Shown: positions 34,847 through 47,902 of the stretch, in pieces
Layout of the letters: each line of letters begins with the position of its first letter
Numbering within the stretch: the first letter of the stretch is position 1
NCBI GenBank assembly: GCA_037043455.1
Contig: JAWPHD010000281.1
Span: 124,001-188,000, forward strand
Direction of reading: 5' to 3'
Source of the DNA: Cyrtodaria siliqua
Taxonomy: Eukaryota > Mollusca > Bivalvia > Adapedonta > Hiatellidae
Length of the DNA: 64,000 nucleotides
Program-made: the position numbers and the translations under genes
The notes under the pieces: generated by a model
What the model was told of the DNA's origin: nothing
The model's input: the letters and a program-made list of their open reading frames with translations, nothing else
Database searches by the model: none

Positions 34847-34878
34847 GATGCCGATTAAAGATTCGGCTCCGTTTTATA
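34846..34878 (-). promoter_or_regulatory. Core promoter of secreted gene copy 2
   Basis: TATAAAA at 34878-34872 and TCATTC with its A at 34846, spacing 32. Identical in these elements to copies 1 and 3. Confidence 0.65.
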
Positions 34879-36160
34879 CACTTCCTTTGCTACAGGAAGT
34901 ACGATGCCTGATGCATAATAGTTATTCCGCCGCTAGGTAACACATCCGTCGAATTCGTTGACAGCTGAACCGAACTTTATGCAACTTTAAGACAGTTAAA
35001 TTGTAAAAGGAGTGTATTGAAGAGTATTGGCTGATTAGTTTCAAATCAATGGCGTGATACTTTATGTACCTGCATACCATATGGGGCATATTTTGCTTAA
35101 AAGTATATGGAAATTGAATCTACGAATATTTGAACGCGTTTTATCATATTAAAGGAGCATGTAGAAATATATGTTCTAAATGTTCTATGAGTATTTCAAA
35201 ATATTGTTAAATACGCATATAAATACATAAATACTCAACACAAACTTATTTAAAACTAAAAATTATTATTTTCTTGTATCGTAATAAAAAAAGAAATAAA
35301 ATGACGAGCTACTTCTAATTATATTGTAAAAACAAACATGACGAATATGTTGGGATTATTTTGGTTAAAACAAAACCAACGTTTTGATAAACTATATATC
35401 TGTTATATTTTAACATTTAACTATAGAAATGTATTACATTTGATTGATGTTCGGTTAACATGGTCTTTTTTACCCTACTCTATTATGTTTTCTTTTAAAT
35501 CTAACAACGCTATTTCGTTGATACGTAGTTTAAACAATATTGTATTCACAAATATTGTATAATTTATATGGTTTATTATATAGACAAAATGATTCAAAAG
35601 GAAGCTATTAGCTTGTATCAATTTGTTTCCTTAACATAATGATATAACTGAAACACTTTATTTCAAAATCAGTAAGCCACACGCGCATGTGGTCATACAA
35701 TATATGCACCTATATTTGTAACAGACGTAGCAAGATTCGTAGATACATGTTTTAAAAAATATCAGAAGCAAAATAAATACAGTTGTACTGTTTATTTCTT
35801 TTCAGAGAACAAAAACAAAAACAAAAAGTAAGAAAAAAGATGCGACACACATGAACACGTCAGAATTTCAATTTGAAATTTCACGAAGAAGGTGAACAAA
35901 CATAAATAAACATATCATTATCTATGGTATGAACATATAAGCTCATGCACATACTTTTCAAATACAATGAAAAATGCTCTGTTTGCATTTTCAAACATTA
36001 CAAACCGCGACATACAAAATAAACATAACTATGTGAAAATAAAAACAGTGCAATTACATGGAAGACGTGGAATTACAATTACGTCAAATCAATTCATTAG
36101 CGTTTTCCTTATTTCAAATGCTTTAATAATATACACACTTAATGTTTTTATTTCTTTTCC
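34879..36160. other. Upstream flank of copy 2 promoter
   Basis: Collinear with 3407-4630 and, apart from a gap there, with 62855-63945. No gene is recognised. Confidence 0.4.
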
Positions 36161-36164
36161 ATTT

Positions 36165-36700
36165 TTGCTGTAATAATGTTCTTTTAATTTGGACATGCTC
36201 GGTCGATTCCAAAAATACTTTTTAATATATATTTTTTTCGAATGTCTGTAAACAGATCACCATCTAAAATGAAATGAAATTCGTCTTCAATGTTGCTGCA
36301 AATTATACATATGCTACCTTCTAATGGTATAATTTCAGGTATATGTCATCTACCAGTCTCTATAGCAAGGCTGTGAGGGGAGACAATTAATCTGGTCAAC
36401 GTTATTCTAAATTTGGGTATGTTTATGCAATTTTTTAACATTCATTTTTAACCTCCATCTCTCGCAGTAATCAAGACCGTTTTGAAAAGACATTGAGCGC
36501 TTTCTGTGAAAATAACAATATCATCAGCATATAGCAGAAGAAATAGCTTTGTCAAGTTTACATCAAATTTATGTAAAATTAAATATCCCTCAATATCATT
36601 TAAGAACATTGCGGAAAGAAAAGGAGATAAATGGTCTCCTTGCCGCACTCCACGCATACAGGAACACTCGTTATGATTATTATTTACACTGTCTTGTCAA
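36165..36700 (-). pseudogene. Non-LTR retrotransposon (LINE) pol fragment
   Basis: At 36657-36448 the minus strand encodes RT motifs GVRQGDHLSPF and LLLYADDIVIFTESA (catalytic YADD). A deletion then joins this to the C-terminal part at about 36440-36185: VSPHSLAIETGR, CIICSNIEDEFHF and LFTDIR, the cysteine/EDE.HF tail common in LINE proteins. Stops interrupt it. The 3' end is also present at 63945-64000 in unit C. Unit A lost it together with 36165-38015. Confidence 0.75.
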
Positions 36701-36984
36701 TTTGAGTGCTGAAGACAGGATAATGGCGAGGTTGTGTTCACCTAAAATCGTTTTAAGCTAATCAGTCCTGGATATGTTTGAAATCTTACCGAAGACATCT
36801 GCTGAAGCCTATTGCACATTGGGTTAATCATGTATATATATAAATATAAAAATAAAAAAGCCCAGAATGATGGCTTCTTATACATTTATAAATATCAATT
36901 ATGATAAAATAGAGGAAAAAATGCTGTTGTTTATATAATAGACATATGATGGACCCAAAATTCTGAAATGACGGTAACGTCTGA

Positions 36985-38024
36985 TGTTTGTCGTCAATCA
37001 TGTGTTGTCGTTCCCTTAATGGTTTAGATACCCAAGCAGATGTCATTGAAGCCTTTAATGACACCTCTCGGTATCTGGATGACATGTTGAGCATTGACAA
37101 CCCTTTGATTTTTACTATGGTTAATAATATATATCCTAAAGAACTTAACAAAGATAATATTGCTGATAATAACGCTTCTTTTCTCGATTTACATCTCTCT
37201 ATTGAAAATGGTGAAATTATAAGCAAAATCTATGACAAGGGAGATGATTTTAATTTTGATATTGTTAATTATCCCAATTAAGATGGGGATGTTCCCCAAG
37301 CAACCTCTTACGTTATCGGGCCTATGTGTCTCAGCTTATTCGTTTTTATAGAGCTTGTACTCGAGGTTCGGACTTTAATATTCGTAATCTTTGTATAACT
37401 AAAAAGCTACTCCATCAGGGCTACCGTTACCATAAACTTCGTAAGACCTTTGCAAACTTTCATTATCGTAACTCTGATTTTCTTTCCAAATATAAAAGTA
37501 ATTTAAAAACACTTCTGCGACATTGACTATCACAAGCTGACTTCTATTGTGACGTTATTTACAAAATTCGTAAGATCCTTGGTCATGATCTCTTTCATAC
37601 TATATTTGCTAAACTTGTAAAAAGGTTTATCGAAAGAAGCTAGGATCCTATCATTTTGTAACGCACTGCAAGGCTGGTGATGGACCCTCAGGCTTTCCTC
37701 TTTAATTGTGCGATGAACGGACAGGCTGTGGACCCTATGATTACATCTACCTAAAGCCCAAAAGGACGGTGACGTTTGAAGTTTGTTTGGAATCTTGTCT
37801 TGTCGTGCCCTCAATGGTTTATTTTCTTGTTGCTCTGGCTTCTGCCACGTCACTGAGTACCTTCTTTGTGGCTTTCTAGGCTATTGTGTGTATTTATAAA
37901 TACACGAATATCTTTGTGTTTTTCTTATATTGCCTATTAATACTGCCTTGTTGGTTAGAGAATTGGTCACGGCGGGGATTTATTTGTTTAGACTGTCCCG
38001 TTTTATTGGGATAACAGAATATGT
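36985..38024 (+). pseudogene. Penelope-like RT fragment, plus orientation (unit B)
   Basis: From about 37019 the plus strand encodes SRYLDDMLSIDN (intact YLDD catalytic box) and FLDLHLSIENGEIISKIYDK. A frame change then leads to CITKKLLHQGYRYHKLRKTF (37395-37450) and FYCDVIYKIRKILGHD (37540-37585), followed by the 3' noncoding sequence. It lies tail-to-tail with the minus copy at 38640-39560. Absent from unit A. Confidence 0.5.
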
Positions 38025-38585
38025 GTGAGGTTGGTGCATGCTTTAAACCCCCAGCGGCCTTTTTTGCCACTGATAGTTCGAAGGCGGTAGCCCTATTGTC
38101 AACCCATTTGTGTTTTGATGTCTTATTTATTCATCTTTAAAATTCTTCTGTGTTTCTGTGTGCGTTTCTGGTTGACTGTCGTCCTTGAATGCTACTTTTC
38201 TTTTCGATTTTTATATCTATATTTACTTATATTGCCTATTAATGATGCCTCATTGTTTAGAGAATAGATGATGGCGGGGATTTCTTTATTTACACTGTCC
38301 CGTTGTACTGGGATGACAGTAGGGTAAGTGTGAGGTTTGGTGAACTCTAGAACCTGGTTTAAACTCCCAGCGGCCTTTTTTGCCACTGACCAAGGCGGTG
38401 GCCCTATTTTCAACCCTTTTTTTGTTTGTGACGTCTGACATACCTTTATTCCCTATTAACATTGCCATTCATGTTTGTATTTTTGTGTGTTTTGTGGTTT
38501 ACTGTGTTCTGTGAAAGCTGCATTTCCAGTTCGAGTTTTATCCTTATTTTTATACTCGTGTTGCTCTGGCTTTTGCCAGTTTATT
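38025..38585. repeat. Tandem ~320-bp retroelement 3' repeats (unit B)
   Basis: Counterpart of 4640-5225. CCCAGCGGCCTTTTTTGCCA recurs at about 38049 and 38367. It sits between the two oppositely oriented RT fragments. Confidence 0.5.
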
Positions 38586-38639
38586 AGGGGATAGGCGGGG
38601 ATTCATTAATGTACATGTCCCACTTTTATTTGGATGATA

Positions 38640-39560
38640 TTTGGGTAAACCAAACATCACCAAACATCACACCGTACTGTCACACCAGTGTAAATAGTGG
38701 GACAGTGTAAATAAAGAAATCCACATCATGAACTATGCACTAACCAACAAGGCAGCATTAATAGGCAATATAAGTAAAACACAAAGATGCTCGTATTAAA
38801 ATAAATAAAAAAAAAATAGCCTAGAAAGCCACAGAATGTACTCAATGACTTGACAGAAGACAGAGCAACAAGAGAATAAACCATTGAGGGCACGACAAGA
38901 CAAGATTACAGACAAACATCAAACATCCCCGTCCTTGTTGGCTTTAGGTAGACGTCATCATAGGGTCCACAGCCTGTCCGGTCATCGTACAATTAAAGAG
39001 GAAAGAATAGAGGCGATCTGTAAATGGGTCCACCATCAAGCATGCAGATTTTATATTTGGAAATAAGATCAGGGTTACGATAATAAAATGTTGCAAAGGT
39101 TTGACGAAGTGTATGGTATGGAGTAGCTTTTTAGTTATACAAAAATTACGAATATTAAAGTCCTCAACTCGAGTATAAGCTCTAGAAAAATGAACAAGTT
39201 GAGACACATCGGCCCTTAAGAAGTTGCTTTGGGAACATCCCCGTCTAAGTGGGGTTAGTTAACAATAATCAAAATTAAAATCATCTCTCTTGTCATAGAT
39301 TTTGCTAATTATTTCACCATTTTCAATAAACTTTGTTAAGTTGAAGTTCTTTAGGACGTATATTATTAACCATAGTAGAAAAGAAAGGCTTGTCAGTGTT
39401 TAATATGTCACCCAGATACCGAGAGGTGTCATCCAGATACAGAGAGGTGTCATTAAAGGCTTCAAAAACATCTGCCTGTGTATCTGGTGAAAGACTCAAC
39501 ATGTAATCTCTTTTATAGCAATATAAAAACAAATCTGCGACAGGGGGTACACAGTTCGTA
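38640..39560 (-). pseudogene. Penelope-like RT fragment, minus orientation (unit B)
   Basis: Counterpart of 5460-6260, with SRYLGDILNTDK (Asp-to-Gly at the catalytic box, as in unit A), a small internal duplication near 39420-39460 and a 170-bp deletion near 39050. It retains a stretch near 39130-39200 that is deleted in unit A. Confidence 0.5.
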
Positions 39561-39956
39561 TACCAACAATTTGTCTACACACGGTAGTTCCATACCTGAC
39601 GAAAATATTATATAATAGGCAAATAAGTGATTCACAAAATCCATGGCAAGTGCATATGGCGATCATCATCTTGTCATATTTGCTATTTATGATCCATTTA
39701 TACTAAAATCCTGGAAAATGAAAGGAGAATAATGTAGTGCATAATATATTCATTTAATGCACGTATCCATCATTATTTTCCTAGACAAATATAACTGACT
39801 CTCTGTAGGGCCACCGAGGTAGTATTGATCACACAGAGCGCGTCTTATTCACGTGTTCTCTCTATCACATTTAAGCCCACATATGCTCGAAAATAAACAA
39901 ATTACTTATGAGAGATCATATCAGTAAACTGCAAAATATAGTTACATCGTCGAAAT

Positions 39957-40969
39957 TGCTTATATTTGTCATATTAACATGTTTAACTGTATTGTTTATA
40001 TGTGTCATATTACCGTGTGTAACTGTACTGTTTATATGTGTCATATTAACATGTTTACCTGTATTGTTTATATGTGTCATATTAACATGTTTAACTGTAT
40101 TGTTTATATGTGTCATATTAACATGTGTAAGTGTATTGTTTATATGTGTCATATTAACATGTTTAACTGTATTGTTTATATGTGTCATATTCACATGTGT
40201 AAGTGTATTGTTTATATGTGTCATATTAACATGTTTAACGGTATTGTTTATATGTGACATATTAATATCTGTATCTGTATTGTTTATATGTGTCATATTA
40301 ACATGTGTAACTGTATTGTTTATTTGTGTAATATTAAAATGTTTAACTGTAGTGTTTATTTGTGTCATATTAACATGTGTAACTGTATTGTTTATTTGTG
40401 TCATATTAACATGTGTAACTGTATTGTTTATTTGTGTCATATTAACATGTGTAACTGTATTGTTTATTAGTGTCAGATTAACATGTGTAACTGTATTGTT
40501 TTTTTCTGCCATATTAACATGTGTAACTGTATTGTTTATTTGTGTAATATTAACATGTGTAACTTATTATTTATTTCTGTCATATTACCATGTGTAACTG
40601 TTTTGTTTATATGTGTCATATTAACATGTGTAACTCTGTTGTTTATTTGTGTCATATTAACATGTGTAACTGTATTGTTTATTTCTGTCATATTAACATG
40701 TGTAACTGTATTGTTTATTTGTGTCATATTAACATGTGTAACTGTATTGTTTATTTGTGTCATATTTACATGTGTAACTGTATTGTTTATTTGTGTCATA
40801 TTTACATGTGTAACTGTATTGCTTATTTGTGTCATATTAACATGTGTAACTGTATTGTTTATTTGTGCCATATTAACATGTGTGACTGTATTGTTTATAT
40901 GTGTCATATTAACATGTGTATCTGTATTGTTTATTTGTTTAATATTACCATGTGTAACTGAATTGTTTA
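39957..40969. repeat. 36-bp satellite array, about 28 units (unit B)
   Basis: The same monomer and flanks as 8006-11576, at less than a third of the length. Forward frames up to 229 codons are repeat artefacts. Confidence 0.95.
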
Positions 40970-43199
40970 TCGAACTTTTAATAGAATCATTATACCTTGT
41001 CTGGTGTGTAAATGCCAGGGTTGTTATTTGAGATCGTCACTTATGTATACATTGACTATTGTGTTTAAATTCGATCATTATTGCTTGCATTATATAAAGT
41101 TGACTCATAGGCCCAAGGGGTCGGGTGTTGTTGTAACTGCTCTTGTAAAATGTTTTATTTATATTGTTTTATCAAATAACGTACTGTGTGGGAGTTGAAT
41201 AGCACCAGTCGATATTTTTGATATATTAGTTGAATCGATAATGACTATGTGATCCATTTCCCACGGTTTATTATGACAATGTCGGCTTCGCTTGTTAAAG
41301 CGACAGGCAAAATGCAATAAAAGTCGATATGTGAGTTATGTGATAAATAAAATCTAACATTCGTTCTCATTCCTTATTGAATTTATTAAACACGTTAGCA
41401 AACATGATATAATGCTCGGCAAGAGCCTCGTATCATATCATTTTCACAACTCGTTTAATAAATTCAATGATGAATGAGTACTCTTGTAAGATCCTCTATA
41501 TACATATGCCACTACAATAAACTATTTGCTTACTATACCGTCTCAAATACTTCTATGTGGTTATCTTCTCTCAGTTATGAAACAAGTTTATTGACCTTCA
41601 TAAATGTGCACAAACTTATAAAACAAAAGAGATTAAAAGATATCAATTATCAAGATTTATAAATGAACAAGTCGGATGTTCAGCCTGTGTCGCAGCAGGA
41701 TTAGTCTTTGACATGTTAATATCATCTAACCTTGAATGTTTGTTTAACTTGCATGTGTTCTTAAAATGCAAGACAAAGTTCATATTCCACTTCATAGATT
41801 TTGATATACGTTTCAATTGTTCTACGAAAGATTTGTGTTTATATAAAGTTACTATTTACCTGTTACCTTAAAAAAAACTAAAAGAAAAAAACGTTACTCG
41901 GGGATTTCCGCTATATACTACATGTACAATTATTGTATGGCTACATCATACCTTTCTTTTCGGAGGAAAAGGCAAACAACACATATCACATCAAAAGTTA
42001 TCCATTCAAAGTTTCCTTATTGATAGAATACGCGTTTGTTTCAAGCAGGTAAACAAAGGAATGCACATTTTTCAAAGTCCAGTACTAAGTGACTCAAAAT
42101 TTCAAAGCGGACGTGCAACATTTATGAATTTTGTGTTACAAAGCGCACTGTGATTAACAAATCTTCAGCATCACAGTTTTGTCCTTTCTCCAACTAGCTG
42201 CAACCCGTTTTGTACCAAACATGTTAGGATTTCTCTGGAATATTACGTGGAATTAAGTGTGCAGTATATACATTATATAGCGGAAATCCCCGAGTTGCGT
42301 TTCTTTTTTTCTTTAGTATATAAAATATATACTGAGCGAAAATAAAAGTTACAACTTTTTCTTTTTCTTATTATATAGACAACAAAACAGTAAATAATAA
42401 ATGATGTATATAGAATAATTAGATCGACCACCACCAATAGTCCAAACAAAAGCTTTTTGAAAATGTACTGTACACAAGGGAGTTATCTCCCTTTTCCTTA
42501 AACCAAGCATTTTTGATAGAAACACATAAAATCTACAAACATTACCTCAATTTGTCCTAGATAATATTCTCTATACATTACTATCGAAAAAAATCAGAGA
42601 AAAAACAACACCGATTGTGTAGGTAGCAGCTGTTGATTATCAACACTCATCAAATTAGCTCCCTTTAAGGTTTCCATATCACCCATAAAAGAGCATTGCT
42701 TGGCAAAATGTTAAACTGTTCAAACGAATATTTAGTACTCTTAGTAAATCAAACATTGTTTAATTAAAGCGTTGTTTATTAAGCGCTGTGAAATTTGCAT
42801 TTTTATGGATACAGTTGTACTGAGAGTATATTTGCAAAAAGTAAAATTTATTTACTGCCATTTTGTGGGAGCCCATCTTCAGTGAAATATTAAAGGCTGA
42901 AAACATAACATTTCCCCGAATTTGCTGGTAATTTTTGAGTGCCTCAAAGATAGTTCTTTAAAAAGTTAGGTTTTATCATCCGTTCGATATACTAATAGGA
43001 ATAGGGATTGTAGGCCAAAAGGCACTATGTGAGGCGTATGGGAAAAGCAATAGTGGTGAAAATGGCGGTCTGTTGCACGTCTTGTACTTATATCCAGGAA
43101 TTTAATAGTGGTGTCTTGTTGCTATTTACATATTATATAATCAACTTAAAGGTTCGTCAGAATAACATAACCTCTCATTTTGATATGTATCATGTTGTA
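40970..43199. other. Unit sequence without recognisable gene
   Basis: 40970-41180 and 41965-43199 are collinear with unit A. 41180-41964 has no counterpart in A, where the 266-bp tandem repeat stands instead. A short inverted repeat (GAATTTATTAAAC / GTTTAATAAATTC) lies at 41378-41467. No coding region is supported. Confidence 0.4.
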
Positions 43200-43425
43200 G
43201 GACATTTTTCGAGCCTATTGTATTTTTTGTGGGATGGGGGTGGAGGTGTGGGGGGGGGGGGATTTTTAAGGTAACTGTAAATCACTGTTAGCCATGCAAT
43301 TGCATGAGAACATTGTGATATTCAATTTTGATTCAGATTATGAGGCCCACCCAATAAAGGCGTTTTGTGTGAAGTAAAATACAAACACACAACAGAAAGT
43401 TGTTCATCATTTAATTCTTTGCTTT
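43200..43425 (+). repeat. Dispersed G-rich repeat (unit B)
   Basis: Counterpart of 13640-13860, with a G-tract at 43230-43261. Confidence 0.55.
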
Positions 43426-43438
43426 CATTTTTTTCAGA

Positions 43439-43764
43439 GGGGGCTGGAGTGGCGCAGTTGGTAGCGCGGCGGATTTGTAACCGGAGGCCCCGGGTTCAGT
43501 CCTCCGTGGTGCCACTGAGTTCCGTCGGTGTGTTCTTGGGCAAGACACTTTACCTTAGCCTCGTCCGTCGGATGGGGACGTAAACCGGGCGGTCCCGTGT
43601 ATCGGTCTATCCTCCGAGCACGTTAAAGAACCATAGAAATCTATTCGATAATAAGAGTAGGGCAGTTTCCCGGATTCCTATGTATCCTTCCCCTGTCTCT
43701 GGGGCGGCTCTAAATAACCTACACTGTGTTGATGAGCCGTTAAACAACATTCAATTCAATTCAA
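43439..43764 (+). mobile_element. SINE with 15-bp target duplication (unit B only)
   Basis: A 326-bp element. The head is GGGCTGGAGTGGCGCAGTTG with a TGT-anticodon-like loop (GATTTGTAACC) and a B-box; the central motif is TTCTTGGGCAAGACACTTTA; the tail is (CAATT)n. It is flanked by exact TTCATTTTTTTCAGA copies (43424-43438, 43765-43779). Unit A has the empty site near 13856-13872. The head retains A and B boxes and this is the least decayed copy here. Confidence 0.9.
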
Positions 43765-44120
43765 TTCATTTTTTTCAGAAACAATAAAGAAATATCAGAC
43801 AAGTTTTGTATTTAAATTAGCTAAATTATAAATATGCTTTTCTTAGCTTTTCTTACCCAAGACAATATCTATTATTTCTATACCGCACGTTTACACTCCT
43901 GTATAAATTGAATTTTATCTTTATTGTTTATCATCTGATTTTGATAATTCTTTGGCCGTTTTCCAAATCTCTTTTAAAGGCGCAAATATTTCACAACCAT
44001 AACAAGGAAAACACAATAGAAAAATGAATATAAACAATTTTAAACTTAGACGATCGTTTTCAATATTACATACGCCAAATTTGCACAAAGCAAAATATAC
44101 AAATACTGTATAAGAATCAA

Positions 44121-45897
44121 TCAATTTAAGTTATTGTGTCCTGCTGACCGCCACAGTATTGTTCCTAGATGTGGTCCAATCACCAACTCCAAGAATAGTT
44201 TTTTAGCTCTTCCGATTTCATTTTTACACATCGTTCCCTTGACCGTCTGAAGAACATGTCCTGGTTGCTCCCGCCCAATAAATCCTGACTAGACTGTTTT
44301 AGTCGATCCGTTCCAATCACTTTGAACTTTCCATTGCCCTGTGGATTTATAAGTTGCCAGCATTGCTTTCAATCCTGCTAACAATTCTTCGCCCTTACCA
44401 AACGCTTTCCACCAGGCGTTACTGGCCTTCGATTGTGATCCAGAACCTTGATTACCGCTGCTCGATCCACCTGTCCATGAACCCTTTCCGACACCAATAC
44501 TTCCACCAGCCGAACCACTTGTCCACGATCCTTGTCCGCTTCCACCAATTCCACCGGTGGAACCTCCTGTCCACGATCCTGTACTGCCACTTCCACTGAC
44601 CCAACCTCCTGTCCTCGATCCTTGTCCACCACCGTCATTACCACCTGCCGAACCTCCTGTCCAAGATCCTTGTCCACTGCCACCATTACCAGCTGCCGAA
44701 CCTCCTGTCCACGATCCTTGTCCAATGCCACCATTACCACCTGCCGAACTTCCTGTCCACGATCCTTGTCCACTGCCACCATTACCAACGGCAGAACCTT
44801 CTGTCCACGATCCTTGTCCGCTACCACCACTTTCAACAGCAGAACCTCCTGTCCACGATCCTTGTCCACTGCCACCATTACCACCTGCCGAACCTTCTGT
44901 CCACGACCCTTGTCCACTACCACCATTACCAACATTTGAATCTCCTGTCCTCGATCCTTGTCCTATATCACCACTTCCAGCGGCAGAACCTCCTGTACAA
45001 GATCCTTTTCCACTTCCACCATTTCCACCAGTTGTTCTTCCTGTCCACGACCCTTGTCGGTACTGCCCCTTCCACCGGTCCAACTTCCTGTCCACGATCC
45101 CTGTCCACTACTGCTACTACCACTGATCGAACCTCCTTTCCACGATCCCTGTCCGCTACTGCCACTACCACTGGTCGAACCTCCTGTCCTCGATCCTTGT
45201 CCACCACCGTCATTACCACCTGCCGAACCTCCTGTCAACAATCCCTGTCCACCACTAACACTTTCACTACTTGAACCTCCTGTCCAGGAGCCTTCCCTGT
45301 ACCCAGCAGAACCAGTAGAAGTTCCAGTTCCAGCATTTGCATCATAACCGAATCCAACATTACCATAACCCTGACCATTACCATGTCCAAACCAGGCTCC
45401 ATCAAAACCAGCGCCGAAGTCAAGACCAGCATCACCTTTAGTGTTTGTGTGTCGCGGGTATTCTGCTGCCTTCCAAAGTAATTATCCGTCGATGTATAAT
45501 TCGTCGCCCAGCTGCTTAAAATATCCTATGTTGTAGTCATCCTAATCGAAACTATCTCTGTTATATTCATCACTATCACTGCTTTCACTGTCACTGTCAT
45601 CATCGTTTCCCATTATAACATTATTAACAGATCCTACCTCGCCAAGTGGTGTGAAAGTAATGTCCTTAACGCCGTCATTTTAACATATAGGAAGGTTGTC
45701 AACAGATCCTACCTCGCCAAGTGGTGTGAAACTAATATCCTTAATGCCGTCATTTTGACCTATAGGAAGGTTTTCAACAGATCCTACCTCGCCAAGTTGC
45801 GTGAAACTTATATCCTTGATGTCGTCATATTGGCCTATAGGAAGGTTTTGCACCGATCCTACCTTACCAAGTGGTGTAAAACTGTCTGTTCCATCAA
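44121..45897 (-). pseudogene. Gly/Ser/Trp-repeat protein gene (unit B), broken
   Basis: The same architecture as 14698-18779 without the retroelement. The acceptor TATTTAAATATATTGCAG comes before 45897, then acidic repeats (SFTPLGEVGSVDNLPI), DDDSDSESSDSDEYN, FGAGFDGAWFGHGNGQGYG, about a dozen GSWTGGSAGGNGGSGQ-type repeats and the WWKAFGKGEELLAGLKAML...QWKVQSDWNGSTKTV domain. Lesions differ from unit A: in-frame TAA near 45688, TAG near 45542, TAA near 45486, a 1-base deletion near 45058, TAG near 44298 and loss of the original terminal stop. An 807-bp open stretch (45095-44289) remains. Confidence 0.6.
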
Positions 45898-46649
45898 CTG
45901 CAATATATTTAAAAATAAATTATTACTTTCCTATCAATTTACATCGACTGGTCAAAAACATGTCACATGGTTTTCCGTTGCATACCTTGCTATACATTTA
46001 ATAATATGATACCTTTTATGTAAAATCAGTTTAGAATACTTAAAGAAACTAACCCGCCAAATAACGGCACTATCACACTACAAAATCGCGTATCAAAACT
46101 CTATCCAAGGTGTTCAGGTCATATAATAATGTATATGTGCTGATTAAATGTAAAGGTTTTTTCACGGGTTTTAAAATATTCGTTATTGAATACGCGTAAA
46201 ATGAATTATGAGTTTGTAACTCACACTTTCGGAGTTTTGCCCGACTAGTTAAAGCCGTTTATATTGTGTCTGAAGAGTTCTGAAAACATGTAAATTATAT
46301 ATACCTGGTCGTCAGTAATTTTAGAAATGGTGTACATACGATGTAAAACTTGGCTGTTGTTGGCGGGATATCTACTTTAAACAATATATATGTCACATGG
46401 CTAGATAATATTAAGCTTTATGGAAGTTCCAACCACGTTCAGTATTCATACTATAATATTACACTACTCCAGTTAAAACTTTTATACTATGCATTCAAGC
46501 GTTGATATGCAAACACGTGTTTAGCACATACTATTATAAGCAAAAATGTATATTGCAATATCAGACAAGTTGCACACCAGTAAAATATGATAATAAATAA
46601 TATTGAAAAAATGTATAAAAATAACAAAATAAGCGTAAAAAAATATATA
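45898..46649 (-). promoter_or_regulatory. Upstream region of Gly/Ser gene, unit B, with TATA block
   Basis: Contains the conserved ACAATATAAACGGC block at about 46045-46275 and a candidate donor at about 45988. About 140 bp at 46350-46490 has no counterpart in unit A. Confidence 0.3.
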
Positions 46650-47025
46650 GTACAAGTAAAAATATAAGTAAACATAGAGGTAAAAATAGAAGCAAAAATA
46701 GAAGAAAAAATAGAAGTAAAAATAGAAGTAAAAATAGAAGCGAAAAAAAAGTGCAATACAAATATAAGTAAAAATAAAAGCGAAAAGAGAAATAAAATTA
46801 TAAGTAAAAATAGAAGCAAAAACAGAAGAAAAATAGAAGTAAAACAGAAGGAAAAATAGAAGTAAAAATAGAAGCAAAAAAAGAAGCAAAATAGAAGTAA
46901 AATAAAAGTAAAAATAGAAGTAAAAATAGAAGCAAATATAGAAGCAAAATAGAAGTCAAATAAAAGTAAAAATAGAAGTAAAAATAGCAGCAAAAATAGA
47001 AGTAAAAATAGAAGTAAAAATACAC
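46650..47025. repeat. AGAAGTAAAAAT minisatellite (unit B)
   Basis: Longer version of 19389-19600, strongly purine-biased on the plus strand. Confidence 0.85.
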
Positions 47026-47239
47026 TATAAACATAATATGACTGACCTTGGTGTATCGCCTTGGAACGGTCTGTTGTAAAAAGCAATTGTAGGGATTAAA
47101 CCACATTCTAGTGTGTACCAAACTTCACTTTAACCAAATTGTCATCCCAATAAAACGGAACAGTTAAAGTAAAGAATCACGTGCCAGGCTATATTCTCCT
47201 ACACACTAGGCAGCATTAAATGGCAAATATTATTAGTTA

Positions 47240-47332
47240 TTGAGTTTGATACTGACCCCCTACAGATAGCTGAGACCCAGTATACATCTGACTGACCCCA
47301 TATATTTCTGTAGGGGGTAAATAACAAACCCA
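47240..47332. repeat. Hairpin, unit B counterpart of 21009-21101
   Basis: TACTGACCCCCTACAGATAG and the imperfect complement CTGTAGGGGGTAAATAAC form the arms. Confidence 0.65.
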
Positions 47333-47902
47333 ATAACTGATTTATTGCAAGAGCACCCTCTTTTAGGCAAACGCCGTTATTTAACAAATGTTAATGGAGC
47401 GTCAACGTCATTGAAACGTTGACGTCATGACCGGTACAGTTTGAAAACATTATTAAATTTTCTTATTATGTTTGTTACTAACGCCTTAAAGAACTATTTG
47501 CAAATGATTCAAACTTTGAATCGGAATTGTAGTCCATATTGTTTTAGTGACCCTCTATGAAATCTACTGACCCACTATAGAATAATAGAGGATCTCCATG
47601 TGACCACTCTAATCAAATGAAATTCCTAGGATGTTGTGCGAGGTGCAATAAAAGTATAATATAACCATGATCATGTATATATGAATATAAAAGAACGAAT
47701 GCATAGAAAGCCACAAGGCCAGGACCCAATCACTCAGCAGAATTGATAGAACCCAGAGAAATACAATAACAGAATAAAGCATAAACCCGTAATAGACAAT
47801 ATCGAAGACAAACATCTAACGTAACCATCCCTTTCAGGGTTTAGGTAGACGTCATCATAGGGTCCACACTTTGAACGGTCATCGCACAATCAAAGAGGAA
47901 AG

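Noticed and set aside
41378..41467. Short inverted repeat as a transposon
   Set aside because: Arms are about 13 bp, there is no target duplication, and the unit A counterpart is missing, so boundaries cannot be tested.
44557..45126. Plus-strand Pro-rich protein (PPVHDPCPLPPL repeats) as a real gene
   Set aside because: It is the antisense of Gly/Ser repeats that are bracketed on the minus strand by a splice acceptor, acidic repeats and a Trp-rich C-terminal domain. It breaks into different frames in unit B.
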